64,000 nucleotides of DNA from Lepeophtheirus salmonis (Eukaryota; Arthropoda; Copepoda; Siphonostomatoida; Caligidae), in the NCBI RefSeq assembly GCF_016086655.4, contig NC_052138.2, positions 1 through 64,000 of the forward strand, in the 5' to 3' direction. The stretch's first letter is position 1; every line of letters starts with the position of its first letter. Position numbers and translations under genes: made by a program. The notes beneath the pieces were generated by a model. It searched no databases. It was not told the DNA's origin and was given only the letters and a program-made list of their open reading frames with translations. This document shows, piece by piece, positions 22,516 through 34,989 of the stretch.

Positions 22516-23599
22516 AACTGATAGAAAAAGAATCCTTTATTTAGAAGATTTAAGTTTTAGCAATATAATGAAATATTGACAAATATATTATTGTTAAAGT
22601 AAATATATTAAACCCCAAAATTTTGTTTATTTTTTATATCATGTCTAAAAGCTTAAAATTTTTCTTAATAATCGAAGAATACAAGTTTTTGAGTCTGTTT
22701 TCAATCTTTCACTAAGTATAAACTTCTATAGACACAAAAACTTTTGCAAAACTCTGCTCTCTGAAAAAATTGCAAAAGTTCCTTTTTGTCACAAAAACAT
22801 TACTTAATAATTTAAATTATTCTACAAAGAAAATAAAATCTTTGTCATCTTATTTTTAAGATATTTGCAGAAATTGATTTTTCTGGGCAACTTTAATTTT
22901 TATAAACGATCAGTAATTTTATATTACTGCAATCAATTTCAAACATTTTTGCTTTAAATATTATAATTAAAATTAAAATTATGGCAAAATTAAATAACTT
23001 ACTCAAGCAGGATAAATTTAAGATTTTCTAACTCTAAGTAAATATTTATCCATTTCCATTTCATTATTATATGTGGAAAAAACTGTTGACTAGTATATTA
23101 TCTAAATAAATTAAAACCGTTATTTTTCCCCCATTTTAATACACAAAGTATTGAAGTCATTGGCCGAATCCTCGGTGATTTTGAAAACAAGTTTATTGAT
23201 TATAATTTTTTTTATTAACACATATCATTCAAAAATCATAAAATTTATAATCCAATACCGAAGTTATACTTTGTCCAAAAAAGAATTTTAAAAATAAAAA
23301 TACAAACAATTCAATGTAATAATTTAAAATATTATATGTTTAATTAATGAAGGATAAAAAGAAAAAAGAAAAATCGGTAGATAAGTAAACAGATCAAGAG
23401 GTGAGGTTCCCAAGCAAGATCTTAATGGACCCATCGCTTTCTCTTTTCCTTTTCTCCAATATATTACTCAGTCTATTATATGACGTAGGATTGATCATTC
23501 TATATTGACGTCATTAGGCGTTAATCTTGTTCATTTATTTAATTCTATAATAATTAGTAAGTAATAACTCAGAAAGCTATCCCGAATCCCTCCGGCTAG
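22516..23599. other. Anonymous AT-rich spacer
   Basis: Nothing coding recognised. A perfect TGACGTCA lies at 23506-23513. Confidence 0.55.
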
Positions 23600-24060
23600 A
23601 GAATTCCCTGGTCTGTCAGTAAGTTTTATATCCGGTAATAATTATGATTTTCATCTCAATCATTCTCCCTGTTATTTACAGAGTCGTTCGTTAAGTTCTT
23701 CTTATAAGAAACAAACTCAATGAGTGCTAAAAGTTGCTTTGACGTGGGTTATGATCTTTTTTATTACGCATTACAGAGACTTTTCTCTGCTTTTCTGTCA
23801 ACAAAAGCCAGGAAACACGCAGCAGAGACTTCCTTCTTGCCTTTTTTTTAGAGACCCGGACACCATTGATGGGGACTTGTTCATCTTCCTGGCCATATCA
23901 GCAATTGAAGAATTAAACTTTTTCTTTAAAGTCGACCTCAGGTGGTTGAAGGACACATAAGAATTCCTGCCTACTCCTGGAGAGTGTCTGAGGTCTTTCC
24001 TGACCTTCGACCACATGGATACATTGTTAATCGGTTTTTGTTCCAGTCTTCTACAAGATG
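23600..24060 (-). pseudogene. Mariner-type transposase fragment with open HTH region
   Basis: A 72-codon minus-strand frame (24016-23798) reads KDLRHSPGVGRNSYVSF (linker with the GxGR-type hook) and then LRSTLKKKFNSSIADMARKM and NKSPSMVSGSLKK. This is a clear second helix-turn-helix of a Tc1/mariner transposase, residues about 26-58. Downstream the reading shifts frame: FLYEKNFT-like codons are worn at about 23690-23715, and DSVNNRENDW (about 23655-23690) matches DPVxNxQNDRW after the first catalytic Asp, which is lost. Past 23600 the catalytic domain cannot be read. Upstream of 24016 the first HTH is unreadable. The HTH open reading is better kept than in most copies here. Confidence 0.75.
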
Positions 24061-27000
24061 ACCTTATAAGACAACCCTATGCAGAGGAGCGCTGCGATCT
24101 CAATCTTCATCGTGTACTCTGTGCTTATTGTGGTTACTTGGACAATGGTTTATTTAGCAATTGCCATCTGAATCAAATCTGTTCTACAATATCACTTTTT
24201 GGAACATTTTAAAAGTGACTCTGAAACTATCAAAAGTTGCATAACTTAGTTAATAAATAATAAGAGCTGTCCGATAGGTAGAGGGCTTGAAGAGTATTCC
24301 ATTAGTTCTTAATAAATTTTTCCTCTTGCTATCAAATTTATCAAAGGAGTTATATTTATTTTTCGATATTTTTCCTTTTTTCTATACGAACAGCTTCTTC
24401 ACTTGAATAATTTTCAGAAATCAAATGTTTAATTTATTAGACGAAACACGATTTCTTAATAGCTTTACCGATTTCATTTCTTTACAATTAGAACACTTCT
24501 TCATTTTTAAAATTTCCGTTTGATCAGAGGTACAAAGCAAATAAATACAAGATATTTTTTATTTATTTGATTTTACTAACGAATTGAGATATAAAAAGTT
24601 TTTCAATCAATCCATTTATCTCAATCTTATTTTATAAGTTTTGCAGACAATTATGGATATGAATTATTAACTGATTCAATAAAGCCATCAATGCCATCTG
24701 TACTTTGCTAATTTTTAATAGGTTTAGAAATAATTAAATGCTTTGATTGGACACAAATATTGAATTCATTCTCCATCAGAAAATGAATGGAGTGTTTAAT
24801 CACATTCCTCAGTGTTAGAATGTATGTTAAAAGGCCAACAATAATAAAATTCTTGTACTGACATAAAAGAAACATTGCAAAAATATGTGACAAGTTAAAA
24901 TTTAATTGAAAGAAATCACTCTCCCACAATTGTTGCATTGGATTTAAAGTCGAGAAGCAAAATTTTAATCCATTACTTTTTGGTATAGAAGTGATAGAGT
25001 ACAATTTCCTGTAATAACCATAGAGAAAGTAAGAATATATTAGTATTAAAACATATAACTTTTCTCGCTCCGCTTCATCAAAAATGTATTTATATGTGAG
25101 ATATCCCTGCTTAAAGGATACACCTCACACTTTGAAGAGGTAATGATAAAAGGATAATAAAACTTTTATTCTTGCATCTGACATACCACATTAAAAAAAT
25201 GACAAATTTAAATTGATTTCCAATATTGCTAAGGGGAAATATTTATATAAAATATTTCATATAGATATATATATATAAATACCTAGGAGCAACTTTTAAA
25301 TCAAAAGATCGATTATATTGATTAATAAAAGGAACAATGAAATGCCCACAAAAATATATATTTTTTAGACATCCCCATCAGTTTGATAGAGATATATTTT
25401 TAATCTAATTAATAAATAAAAATATACACGGGACTTTGTATTGACCAACAATTTTTTATATTTTTTAAGCTCTTTATGTGGCAGTTCAGCTGACAAATGA
25501 GTTAACTTGTTGTTATTCTAGATTGAAATTACACATAGTGAACACCATATTTCAAATATCTATTGATACGATGCATATTTTGTGTTCCAATTATGAAAAG
25601 ATTCATAATGAAAAAAACCAAAATCCCATGAATGGCATAATTTATTAAATTTGTTGAATCAATTTATTGTATTTTTCAAGGATAGATGGTCAAATGAATC
25701 ATTCTTAAACTTAGAAAGTGTACAATAAAATATTTGGAAATTATAACTTTTCAACTTTTTGTTCACAATATTGACTTAACATATAAATATACATTTTTAA
25801 TTTTGACTTTTTAATATTATTATACAAATGTACCAAAATGTATTTACAATTAAAAATAAAAGGAGTCCTGAAATATGGGAAAAAATAACAAAATAGATGA
25901 GACTGTCGGGGAACAACACAATCTTGGTCTGCTGGCAATGGGACTTATTCCCAGGAATCTGTTAAATGGAAAACTCATGAGTCATATGTACATCAATATA
26001 TATTTGATAAAAAAAAACGACTACTCCAAAGCTATGGATTCTTAAAGCTAGGTGGGCTGCCAGTACGTAATTCTTGGGTCGGCCACGCAGGTTATTTACA
26101 CTTACATCAATTAAAAATGTTGTTATGGTCAAACTCTTGAATAAATGAGGGATTTTTCTCAAATATGTTGGTTTGACACTTAGATAATGTAATTTCCTAA
26201 AAATTATACCTTTTTGGCTGTTTTAAAGGAACTTCGAAACAATCTCGATTTCATATTTTTATTAATATAATAAGAACATATGTACAGTATAAATATAGAA
26301 GATAAAAATATATTTTTTTTATAAAATTCCCTGTTTTCTATTAGTTTTCAGAAAATGCAGAATATCACTCAAATTACAAAATCTAAAATTTTGCTTGACT
26401 AATATTTGTTTTTTGCAAATTACACGAATCCATAAAAGACATGTTCCCCAAATTGGACATTTCGTTTTGTTTCCAATCCGGATTACCAGTCGTTCAGATA
26501 TTGAAGGCTCCATGTTCAAATCTGTTAATGCCTACAAATGATAATAAGACTTTTCTCGATATTACATTTTTAGTCCTTTCATCAACTTCAGCAGCAAATT
26601 ACACCTCAATACTTTACTACCTGTGACTTCTCTGTGCATATGTAGTTGCCAATTTAACTATTTCATAAATACTTGCAGCGGGCAACATTATGATGACACT
26701 TTGGTGGAGCATTTTGAGCTGTTCGATCCACTAAGTTTATGTTGATTTAGTTTGATTCTCAATATAAAACCTACAATTCATTTTTCTCACCTAGTTAGAA
26801 TTCATTTTTCATACCATTATGAAAAGCCATACAAGAAAAAAGCTTGTTTATTCATAACTATACATAAATTTGACATTTATAAATGAAGGTACATATTTTA
26901 ATCTCAGCTACCATTTTATAAAAGGCAAAAACACCGAGAGAAAAAAGCTATTCCATTGTGTTTCTTAATATTTCCTCGTCATTAATTTACTTTTGTCATT

Positions 27001-28749
27001 TTTATCAATTATTATGTCATTATTCATGTTAAATTCATTCATAGCTTACATAAAAATGTTTTATATATATAAACGGTGACAATGAAATTCTTGTCATAAA
27101 GATAAACAATCTTTATGAACAATTAAAAAGCTTGCTTTATGATATATAATTATTTAATTAATTATATATCAACTAAAAAGCATGGTTTTTTATTATTAAA
27201 TTTATACCTTATTATGAAAGAAAATTTACAAAATATTTTTATTATTATTTTGACAGTAAATTTTATGTTTAGAGCATAAAAAAGACTAACAAAAGGGAAC
27301 TAAGTACTTTGTATAGTTTGTAATTCGTTTGTAGATTGGGCAAAGTTAAAAAAAAATGCAACCAAAAATTAACATGGGAACCTGACAATTTGAAAAAATG
27401 TAATTTAGGAAAACAGCTTAGCTTTCATGATGTTTTATTAAATCAGGTTCAACTAGCTGTGGTAATGGAGAAGCTATAAAAGTTAATAAACAAGGATATT
27501 TGCAAGAATTTCTGCAATTAAAAGAGATGTATGGCTGGAACACCTTTTAGGAATACACATAATCGTTTTGAGTGCAAAAAATAAACTGTAGACTTCATGA
27601 AGACCCAGAATTGCCAAGTGACAAAACACAACTAAGGACTTTTACATGAATTTATTGAGAGATATGAGAAAACCCTTGGTGAACCTGTTGGCTGTAGAAA
27701 TCCCCTGACTTTCGCAATGATGGGTTCCATCACATAATTATCATCTTGTCTAAAATTGATTACTCATAGAAGTAACGTATGGTTTTTTGATTAGGTGCTT
27801 TCCCATCAATAAACTAACCCAGTACTAAATTTTAGATTTTAACCCATTCTCATAAAAAAATAGTAAAACTAATCAAAAATTTTATTTTATTCTCCCTTAA
27901 AGATATAGAATCTTAATTATCTTTGTAACTAATATGACTAATTCTTTTTCCAATATTGGATTCCCTTGACATAAAAAAATCTATTGTATATACGAATAGG
28001 AAAGTTTTAAACGAATAAATATTATAAAAGTATATTGTGTATCGTAATTTTTTTAAATTGTGGTCGTATCTTTTTTTTTTTAATCATAAAGGAGACTATG
28101 GATTAAAGGTGATTACCGGTTAAAAACAGCTGGTTATAGATTTATTATTTACAATGTTTCTAAGACGGTTCCAAAGATATGTCTTTAAATACAAATGAAT
28201 AATATTAATAAAATAGCTCATGGACATCACAAAAAATTGAGTTTTTCCTTTCTAATGATAGTCGACATCCTTTAAAACGTGGTTAGTCAACTGGGTAAAA
28301 ATGAAACCCCACAAAAATGAAAAAAAAAATATTTTATTTTATGATAAACAAATGATTCATAATATCAATTTCTTACTTACATGGTAAACAGTAGACTAGT
28401 TACATCAATTAATGATTTAAAATTTGCTATCAATTTTGTAAATATAGAATCAATTTTGGACTTGTAAATAGGTAAAAATACTTAAAATACTGATAACAAT
28501 AAAAGAAATGGACAAAACATATGTTCTTATTTTAAAATAAAACCTACAAAAATTAATTTAATAATATGAATTTGGTGTTTAAAAAAAAATTATAAGTTGC
28601 AATTTTTACAATAAAAACATTAAACGTCAATGAAATATTCATTTATCTATAGAAATTTAAAAAGTCAGATCAGTACACAAAAGTTTTAATGAGTTTCTGA
28701 AGAGAAATTATCTCTGTTGGAGGGTTGAGCGTTAGCCCTTTTACAAGTA
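24061..28749. other. Long anonymous stretch
   Basis: No element recognised in 4.7 kb. Points of note: minus-strand 98-codon frame at 24708-25004 without motifs; an islet at 25870-26160 of higher GC with no readable family; facing frames at 26319-26626; and a coding-like but broken stretch at 27340-27740 on the plus strand, readings such as DNLKKCNLGKQLSFHDVLLN and ERYEKTLGEPVGCRNPLTF, which I could not assign. A perfect 12-bp inverted repeat lies at 27141-27170. Confidence 0.45.
27141..27170. repeat. Perfect inverted repeat, 12-bp arms
   Basis: GATATATAATTA and TAATTATATATC are separated by 6 bases. All A/T except the outer G/C, so chance is plausible in this composition. Confidence 0.5.
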
Positions 28750-28751
28750 TT

Positions 28752-28880
28752 ATTTGTCTGTTGAGGCCCTGAAGAATTCAATTATCCATACAATGACAAA
28801 GCTGGATCAAGAAAATCTCGCCCAGGCTTTCCAATGCTTATGGTGCCGTGTGACTAAATGTATTTAAAACAACTTCAGTA
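28752..28880 (+). pseudogene. Possible mariner transposase C-terminal fragment
   Basis: The reading LKNSIIHTMTKLDQENLAQA then FQCLWCRVTKCI, a stop, and NN has the spacing and character of the last 40 residues of a mariner transposase (LKxSIxxxW-DxxxxxxxCxxFRxRVxKCIxxxGG). The final Gly-Gly is lost. No upstream catalytic motif is readable, so the assignment rests on this tail alone. Confidence 0.4.
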
Positions 28881-30434
28881 AATGACAGAAATACTTATAT
28901 CATTGTAAAATCACACTAACCAGTGTCCTAATCTTGTACACTCTCTCATTTAACTACTTTCCATCTTTGGAATAGGAGGTGGCATGTCACTTTATTTAGA
29001 AGCTGAGAGTGGTATCTTTGAACAAATTATACAGATGAAGGATGTTAACTGTAAAAATTGTACGTAAAAATTAACCATTCATTTGTTTTTTATACATATA
29101 TTAGAGTATTGGAAACGCAATGCTTTATTGATTAGTGCACATTCATGTTCTTTGTTAATCAGATGTGGTGTGATTAGATTATCCCTTTTACATTGTAGAT
29201 AAGTCTTTTTTTTAATGATTATTTTTTTGTATCAAGTGTGGTAATCAAGTTGTAGTAGTAGTAGTAGTTTGGTTTAGCTCTAGCGGCAAGATTCTAAAGT
29301 TCTTTTAAAAATGCATTTAGTTGCAATCAAGCATTGGAGTCGTGAAGAACCTTCTCTTTTATGGAATCAAAATAAAGATTATTTAAGTTAAAAACTTGCT
29401 TTATTGTCAATAGGAAAAAGGAAAATATGCTGGTACAGGGTGGAAATCTCAAAATATACAAAATATAGGATATCCTTTAAGAATATATAAATAAATATAT
29501 ATAAAGAATTAATAAAACCCTGTATGTTACCATTTGTTAGTATGTTTCATTTCTGAGCAGGTTTTAGTTTTTAGAACGAGCATGTGGTACCACAGCTATG
29601 ATACCTTATATTAAACCAGAAAAGAAAAAGAATTCCATACAACAGAAAAATATAATGAATATGACTTTAAATTAGGGTTAGCAACGAGCATGTTTAGCTA
29701 AAGCTCAGCCCCACATATTTAACAATAAAATAATAGAGGATTACATATATTTAAGAGTATAAATTATATGCATTTTTTTAGCATACCTCTTTCTAACTAT
29801 TTAGGGGTCAAAGAAAAATTGAGAGTAATTAAGGACTGGTTGTGGATGATTTATCTTTTAAATTATAAAAGAAATTCATATTATTAAGCCAAAGTTTGTA
29901 TGTTTATCTTAACTCTAATAACTCTAGGGTACAACTACCATAAACGATTATTTTTTTAGAATAAGTGTACAAGTCAAAGAACTAAGGATGATATTTCTTA
30001 CAAAATTAAAATCCCAAACTCATTTAGTTATGAATATTTTTTTTTAATATTATGTTTTAGCATTTTAGTTTATGATTTTAAAATGGAAATAGCATAAGTT
30101 ACTTTTTTTTCATAATTTAAATGACTTAATTACAATAAGTGTTCCAGTGTTAATCTTGTAGCTAATTTGCTTTATTCTTGAAGTTTTTTATACAGTCAAC
30201 TAACCGCATTAAAATAAATAAAGATTATCTGCAGAGGTTGAAGTTGATTTACAAAATTACTAATGAACTTTTCCCTTCGTGATGAAACTATTGGGTAAAT
30301 TCTTTTTAATGAATAATGTATTGTTTTAAATAAAACCGTATGCCACAACAAAATCAGAAATATAGAATTATTTGAGAAGTGGCACAATCTGCCATAGTTG
30401 ACCGTTTTCTTCAATGTTAGTTTAAAAATAAAAC
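28881..30434. other. Anonymous spacer with a GTA microsatellite
   Basis: tgtagtagtagtagtagt at 29251-29268 is a short trinucleotide run. No coding sequence recognised. A 72-codon minus-strand frame at 30196-30414 has no motif. Confidence 0.5.
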
Positions 30435-30790
30435 GGTCTAGTGTTACCTCTGAGATCTCTTGTATAAACCCTCATTGTCTTGAGGGGATAACCTTTTGAT
30501 GTTTTCTTGAACTCCTCTAGATCTATTTTGGTCCTTTTGAACGAAACTTTCTTCTTCTATAACGTTTCACACATGCTGCTTTCGTAGACGGTGGTCTTGT
30601 GTAGGTGCAACTACTTGAAGTGTGCAAATGGAAATTCGTCGATCCTCTTCAACTGTTATTTTCTCGATTTGTACATAAGTTAGAGCGATAAGTTTGGTTT
30701 TGTTACGTTAGTAAACTATGGTTTTGTTCAATTCTGAAACCCTATTAATTATTGAAAAAGTAAATGTTTTGATTTCTATGGACCACACTA
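30435..30790 (-). mobile_element. Mariner-like element, 5-prime fragment
   Basis: Minus-strand pieces are QIEKITVEEDRRISICTLQV (about 30620-30680), then FKRTKIDLEEFKKTSKGYPL (about 30485-30545) and KTMRVYTRDLRGNT (about 30440-30485). This is the first HTH start, the linker and the start of the second HTH, in the same order as the 35.0-35.6 kb copy. The outer end, complement of gatttctatggaccacac (30771-30788), fits the shared terminal repeat. The rest of the element is missing beyond 30435. Confidence 0.65.
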
Positions 30791-30943
30791 TGGTTTATTT
30801 AAGTTAGATTTTTAATTGATTTTCTGCATGCAATAATTTATAAATATAAATTATGTATATTAATGATCATTTTGTAAACACAATACTTTAGTTTCGAATG
30901 TAGTTTGAATCTTAATGATTGTAGTTCTTTAAATAATTTAAAA

Positions 30944-31100
30944 ATAAACAAACAAGAGAGTTATTCAAATGGAAGAAGTTGTAAAAACTTCTTTGTTATC
31001 AATTAAATATCATTTGACATGATGGATTATTCATATTTGAAAATACTCATATATTCACAAATAAGCATAATATTATTTTGATATATTGCCAATTAAATAA
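30944..31100 (+). repeat. Dispersed repeat, copy 1 (partner 54598-54760)
   Basis: aaaaataaacaaac, tatcatt-gacat-atggattatt and aataagcataa occur in the same order in both places, at roughly 70 percent identity by eye. The 54.6 kb copy also carries the hAT-like hairpin sequence. Confidence 0.45.
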
Positions 31101-31599
31101 TATAATTAATTCATTTTCACCTTGGTCGTAGTTATACATAAGAATGATCCAAATTTTCTCTTTTTTACTTCTATTTTGAAACACTGTGACAAACAACTGT
31201 CTTGGCCAAACACAAAACTGTACAAGAACTTTTGTATCTGAACACTTAACCTTTAAGCAAATTGTACAAAAAAACTTTGCAATGTATCTATTGTGAAGTA
31301 TAGCTCACCAAAGACGTCTAGAAAAAAGCTCAGAAATATTTACTTAAACTAATAATTTAAATACTTTTTTATCCAAAACTAATTGTTAAACTATTTTGTA
31401 TGAAATTATAACCTTTTCTTTGATATGTTATTCTTTATAATAAAAGAAAAATGATTCATATTTGAAGAAGAAAATGACGTCTCATTATTATGTATCTACA
31501 CTATTATGGCCTGGTTAACTCCAAAAATCAACAACTGAAGCTGTAGTCAATTTCTTTAAACATCAGCCTGAACTCTCTATAACAGAAATAACCATGAAT

Positions 31600-31960
31600 G
31601 TAAATTGTTTAATGTCAACCTTGTCAATGTACATCAAATTGAAGTTTGCGTCTCTGTACGGGCCCAAAAAGTACTACTTCTGACAGCAGAGATTGTGAAA
31701 AAGCGAGACATTAGTTCAATTCCAGTTTTTTGAGAACTCTTGCTTTTGCACATCACTAGATCTAATTCCTTTGGATTTAAGCATCTGGTGACAAGTAGAC
31801 TTCCATGCCTGCCTAATTCAATGCCCAAATGTTAAATCATTAAACGACTCTGTCAATGAGCGGTTGGCTGGCATACCTACATCAAAAGCACCAGAAATAG
31901 TTCCAATTCTGCCGAAAAACCATTTTTTCTACCCTACAGTGATGAATTTAAAGATTAATT
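31600..31960 (+). pseudogene. Mariner-type transposase C-terminal fragment
   Basis: After a broken QQRL-KSETLVQFQ stretch (about 31685), the frame reads SLDLIPLDLSIW (about 31757-31792). This is the block carrying the third catalytic aspartate, here kept. A stop follows, then QVDFHACLIQCPNVKSLNDS and VNERLAGIPTSKAPEIV (31795-31905), the usual C-terminal helices. The second catalytic Asp (QQDG) is gone. The 64-codon minus-strand frame at 31634-31828 is its antisense. Confidence 0.65.
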
Positions 31961-32954
31961 ATTCATAATATCATTGTTATAAATTATATTCATAAAATGG
32001 ATAAGAATATAAAATGAAAACAAAATCCTACATTGTTTTTTTTTTTTATTCATTTTAGTTTTTAATACATGTGTATAAATATACAGAAACGAGTCACAGG
32101 ACAATAGACTGTAGATAATGACTTGTTAATGATAAAAATATTAAATATATCAGAATTAATAATGTAGTCGTATAATTGAAATATTGTAGGAGTGTGTTTC
32201 TAATTTCAACACAGAGTGAGTTCTACATAGTGCTCACTGATTTAAATCATTAATATATTCTATATTTAAGAAATAATAATCTAGTCGTGTTTATGAAATA
32301 TACGTGTTTCCATGCTACAAGGAGACAGTCTATTAGTCTCATATCTATATCATAATACATATGCTTACTCAGTATATGATAAGATTTGAGTAAAATATAA
32401 TTACTGGGATGTTTAAATAAATTTTGTTTGTGTATAAGTGCTCAAAAATTACAGAAAATTAAAGTACTTTTCAGTCAGTAAAACATTTTTTTTGCAAACT
32501 GTTATTAATATTAATTCACTCTTGTAGGAAAAATACATATGAATTGGTAAAAGTAACTGCGCGTGAGTGTGTTCATAAAAATGGAGAATTATAATAATAT
32601 TTTCTTGAGGAGTTATCTTCTTTATTATTCAAGCAAAAATTTTATTTTCTCCAACCCCTAATTACTCCAGGCAATTTTGGATATTACCGCTTATACTCAA
32701 TAAACGTATAAACAAAAATATTTTTGCATTTAGTGTTATTTTGATAAAATTCATATTTTGAAGAAATCTAAAAAATTACGTTTACTAAAAAGAAATCTAT
32801 TATTTTTTCTTTAATTTCAATGTTTTACTTAGCATAGTCAGAATTATCTGATATAAGTAAATTATGCATCTTTTAGTTCCATAAGTTATTGTCGTTTTAA
32901 ATGTAATTTTATGATGTCTTTTCCCTATTCGCAAAAAAATGGGTGACTCATTTT

Positions 32955-33320
32955 CTAGAGATTATTTTTAGGGGAATGTTTCACCAACAAAATCATTCGC
33001 CATAGAGAAGAACAGGTGGTTATCCCTTGATACATTAGATCATTAGAAGCTCCCAAGCAAGCTCTCGGAGCTTCTGGTGAGTTGATATCGATGTGTGTGG
33101 CTTGTTGTTGACCTGATGGAACACAGTTTCTCTCCTTATTGACCAAGATGGCCCTCCATTGGGCAATAGGTCCTTCCAATTGCTGACACTACAACTCCGA
33201 ATTAAAAGTTTGACCATATGGGAGCAGCTCATAGTAGATCATTGTTTGCAAATCCCATCAAACACACTGCAAAATCTTCGTGTTTCCAACAATAATGTAA
33301 TTGGGTAAGATTTAAAATCT
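32955..33320 (-). pseudogene. Mariner transposase fragment of the SETMAR/Hsmar1-like type
   Basis: Minus-strand pieces in order are MIYYELLPYGQTFNSEL, stop, CQQLEGPIAQWRAILVNKER (about 33125-33185), then in the next frame ETVFHQVNNKPHTSISTHQK and LRELAWELLM (33035-33125). A further frame gives SMANDFVGETFP (about 32975-33010). These match the YYELLxxGxTxxxxxYCxQL, FHQDNARPHTS, LRELGWE and NDF-GE-F blocks of classic mariner transposases of the Hsmar1/SETMAR kind. The second catalytic aspartate is replaced by Val (HQVNN). The third-Asp block (SPDLAPSDYH) is lost between LLM and the last piece. The N-terminal half is absent. A lineage different from the other mariners here. Confidence 0.8.
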
Positions 33321-33344
33321 TATTTTATCTTCCTAATGTCATCT

Positions 33345-33480
33345 AGCTTAACCTGATTGGACTTCTACAACGCAAGATCCAGTTTACTTAAGATAACCAT
33401 CAGGAAAATAATAGATTTCTTTTTACTAGACCTTTTATACCTATCCAAATGTGTAAAAATTTGTGTAGAATGTATGTTTT
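33345..33480 (+). repeat. Dispersed repeat, copy 1 (partner 44660-44800)
   Basis: catctagcttaacctgattg then gacttctacaacgcaagatc, and later ggaaaataatagattt, align with 44668-44765 at about 75 percent. On the plus strand both copies can be read as L-K-x-T-I after DFYNxR (LDFYNARSSLLKITI and QSDFYNVRYTLLKPTI). No family recognised. Confidence 0.5.
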
Positions 33481-34329
33481 TTTAATTAAGTTGTTAAAAA
33501 AACCATTTAATACGATGATGCAACTATGTACTTCTACATAATGTATAATTTTAAACTAATCGACCAATAGTTCTTACGTACGTGCTTATATAAAAAATGT
33601 GAGTATCTGTTTTTATCCTATAATTACTTTTATATAAAAGGTTAAATAAAAGATCCATTTCGTTTAGATTTTATAACAAAAAGAAAGGCATAGAATCAAT
33701 ACGTAGATAAATTAATGAAACAAATGTTGTTTTCATACAACATTTTTTATTTTTATCTTTGTTCTCATAATAAAACAGAACAAAGAAGGTGAGATAAGAT
33801 AATAGATTTTAAAGTCAACAATTTAAATATGCTACTTAAACATCTCTTTCGAGTAAAGCAATTATTTGTTTTTGAAAATGTCCTTTCTTGTAATTATTTG
33901 TAAAATTTGCATTTTTAAAACAAGATTTAATAAAATCTACTGCTTCTATGTCAAGTTTTTTTACATTTTTTTATAGCTATATGCATTAATATTAATGTAT
34001 TATCAGCTGTTATTGTGTATATCACACTTTACCTCATTAACATTAATTAGTATATTTTTGATATATAAAATTAGCTAAAAGTAATAATTTATATTATATA
34101 GAAGTTTCTATCAAAAATGAAATTATAATGTTTTGCCCCTTCAGATTTCTCGATTGCTCCAATATGGATGACGAAATAGCGTAATATTTTTTGTTGTGAC
34201 ATATAATTATAAACGTTTCACTTCGTAAACAAAACACAATATTGGAGTCATAAAAAGACAATTTCAATCATATTAAATTTTTAATCACATATCAGATTAT
34301 TAGGATTATTTTATAGAACAATAATCTAA

Positions 34330-34445
34330 ATACTTGCAATTCTGAGGCTACAAAGAAGACGGGAATCGACAGGAGAACTGTTGGCGAGTTGAAGATGTCC
34401 TTAGTGAGTCAAAAAGACTCAGAATTGCGCTATAGCAGCATTGGT
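34330..34445 (+). pseudogene. Possible HTH fragment of a transposase
   Basis: ATKKTGIDRRTVGELKMSLV looks like a recognition-helix region (AxxxGIxRRTVxxxxK) of a Tc1/mariner transposase. It is short and has no neighbouring motif that confirms it. It could be chance. Confidence 0.25.
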
Positions 34446-34989
34446 TTGACTGGGTGTCTAAGTATATTTGATCTTTAATTATTACAACCTAATAAATTAT
34501 TTTGTCTGGAGATTCCTTTAGCAAGGGTGAATAGAGGTCCTCAAAGTACATAACAAGTCTTTGATTAACTCCATTGTACTTAAATCCAAAAATTTAGATT
34601 TTGCTCTATTTTCGAGGGCCTGTCCACAGTTCAGGACCTGAATTGAGGCTGTTATTGAGACCAACAGAAATACATCGAGGGAAATATATTCTAAACGATT
34701 GTTTCAGCTTCTAAGTTTTGTATTTTTAATTTATCCTACATCAAAAGCACCGTATTTCGTTGTTATAGCCTTTAAAATTAATAGAAAGTTAATCACTGTA
34801 GTTCTTGAAATCGGTAAGAGTTAAATATATTTTAATATGGCTTAAATATCAATTTTAATGTTGATGTACTAAACACCTAAGACAAATACTTAGTTGTCTA
34901 TTAAAATCTGAATATTTTAAATTTAAAACTTGAGGAAATATGATTTCTTATTTAAAAATAGAATTATAACAAAAATTATATATGAAATA

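Noticed and set aside
31634..31828. 64-codon minus-strand frame
   Set aside because: Antisense of the mariner C-terminal fragment, whose LDLIPLDLSIW and following helices read on the plus strand.
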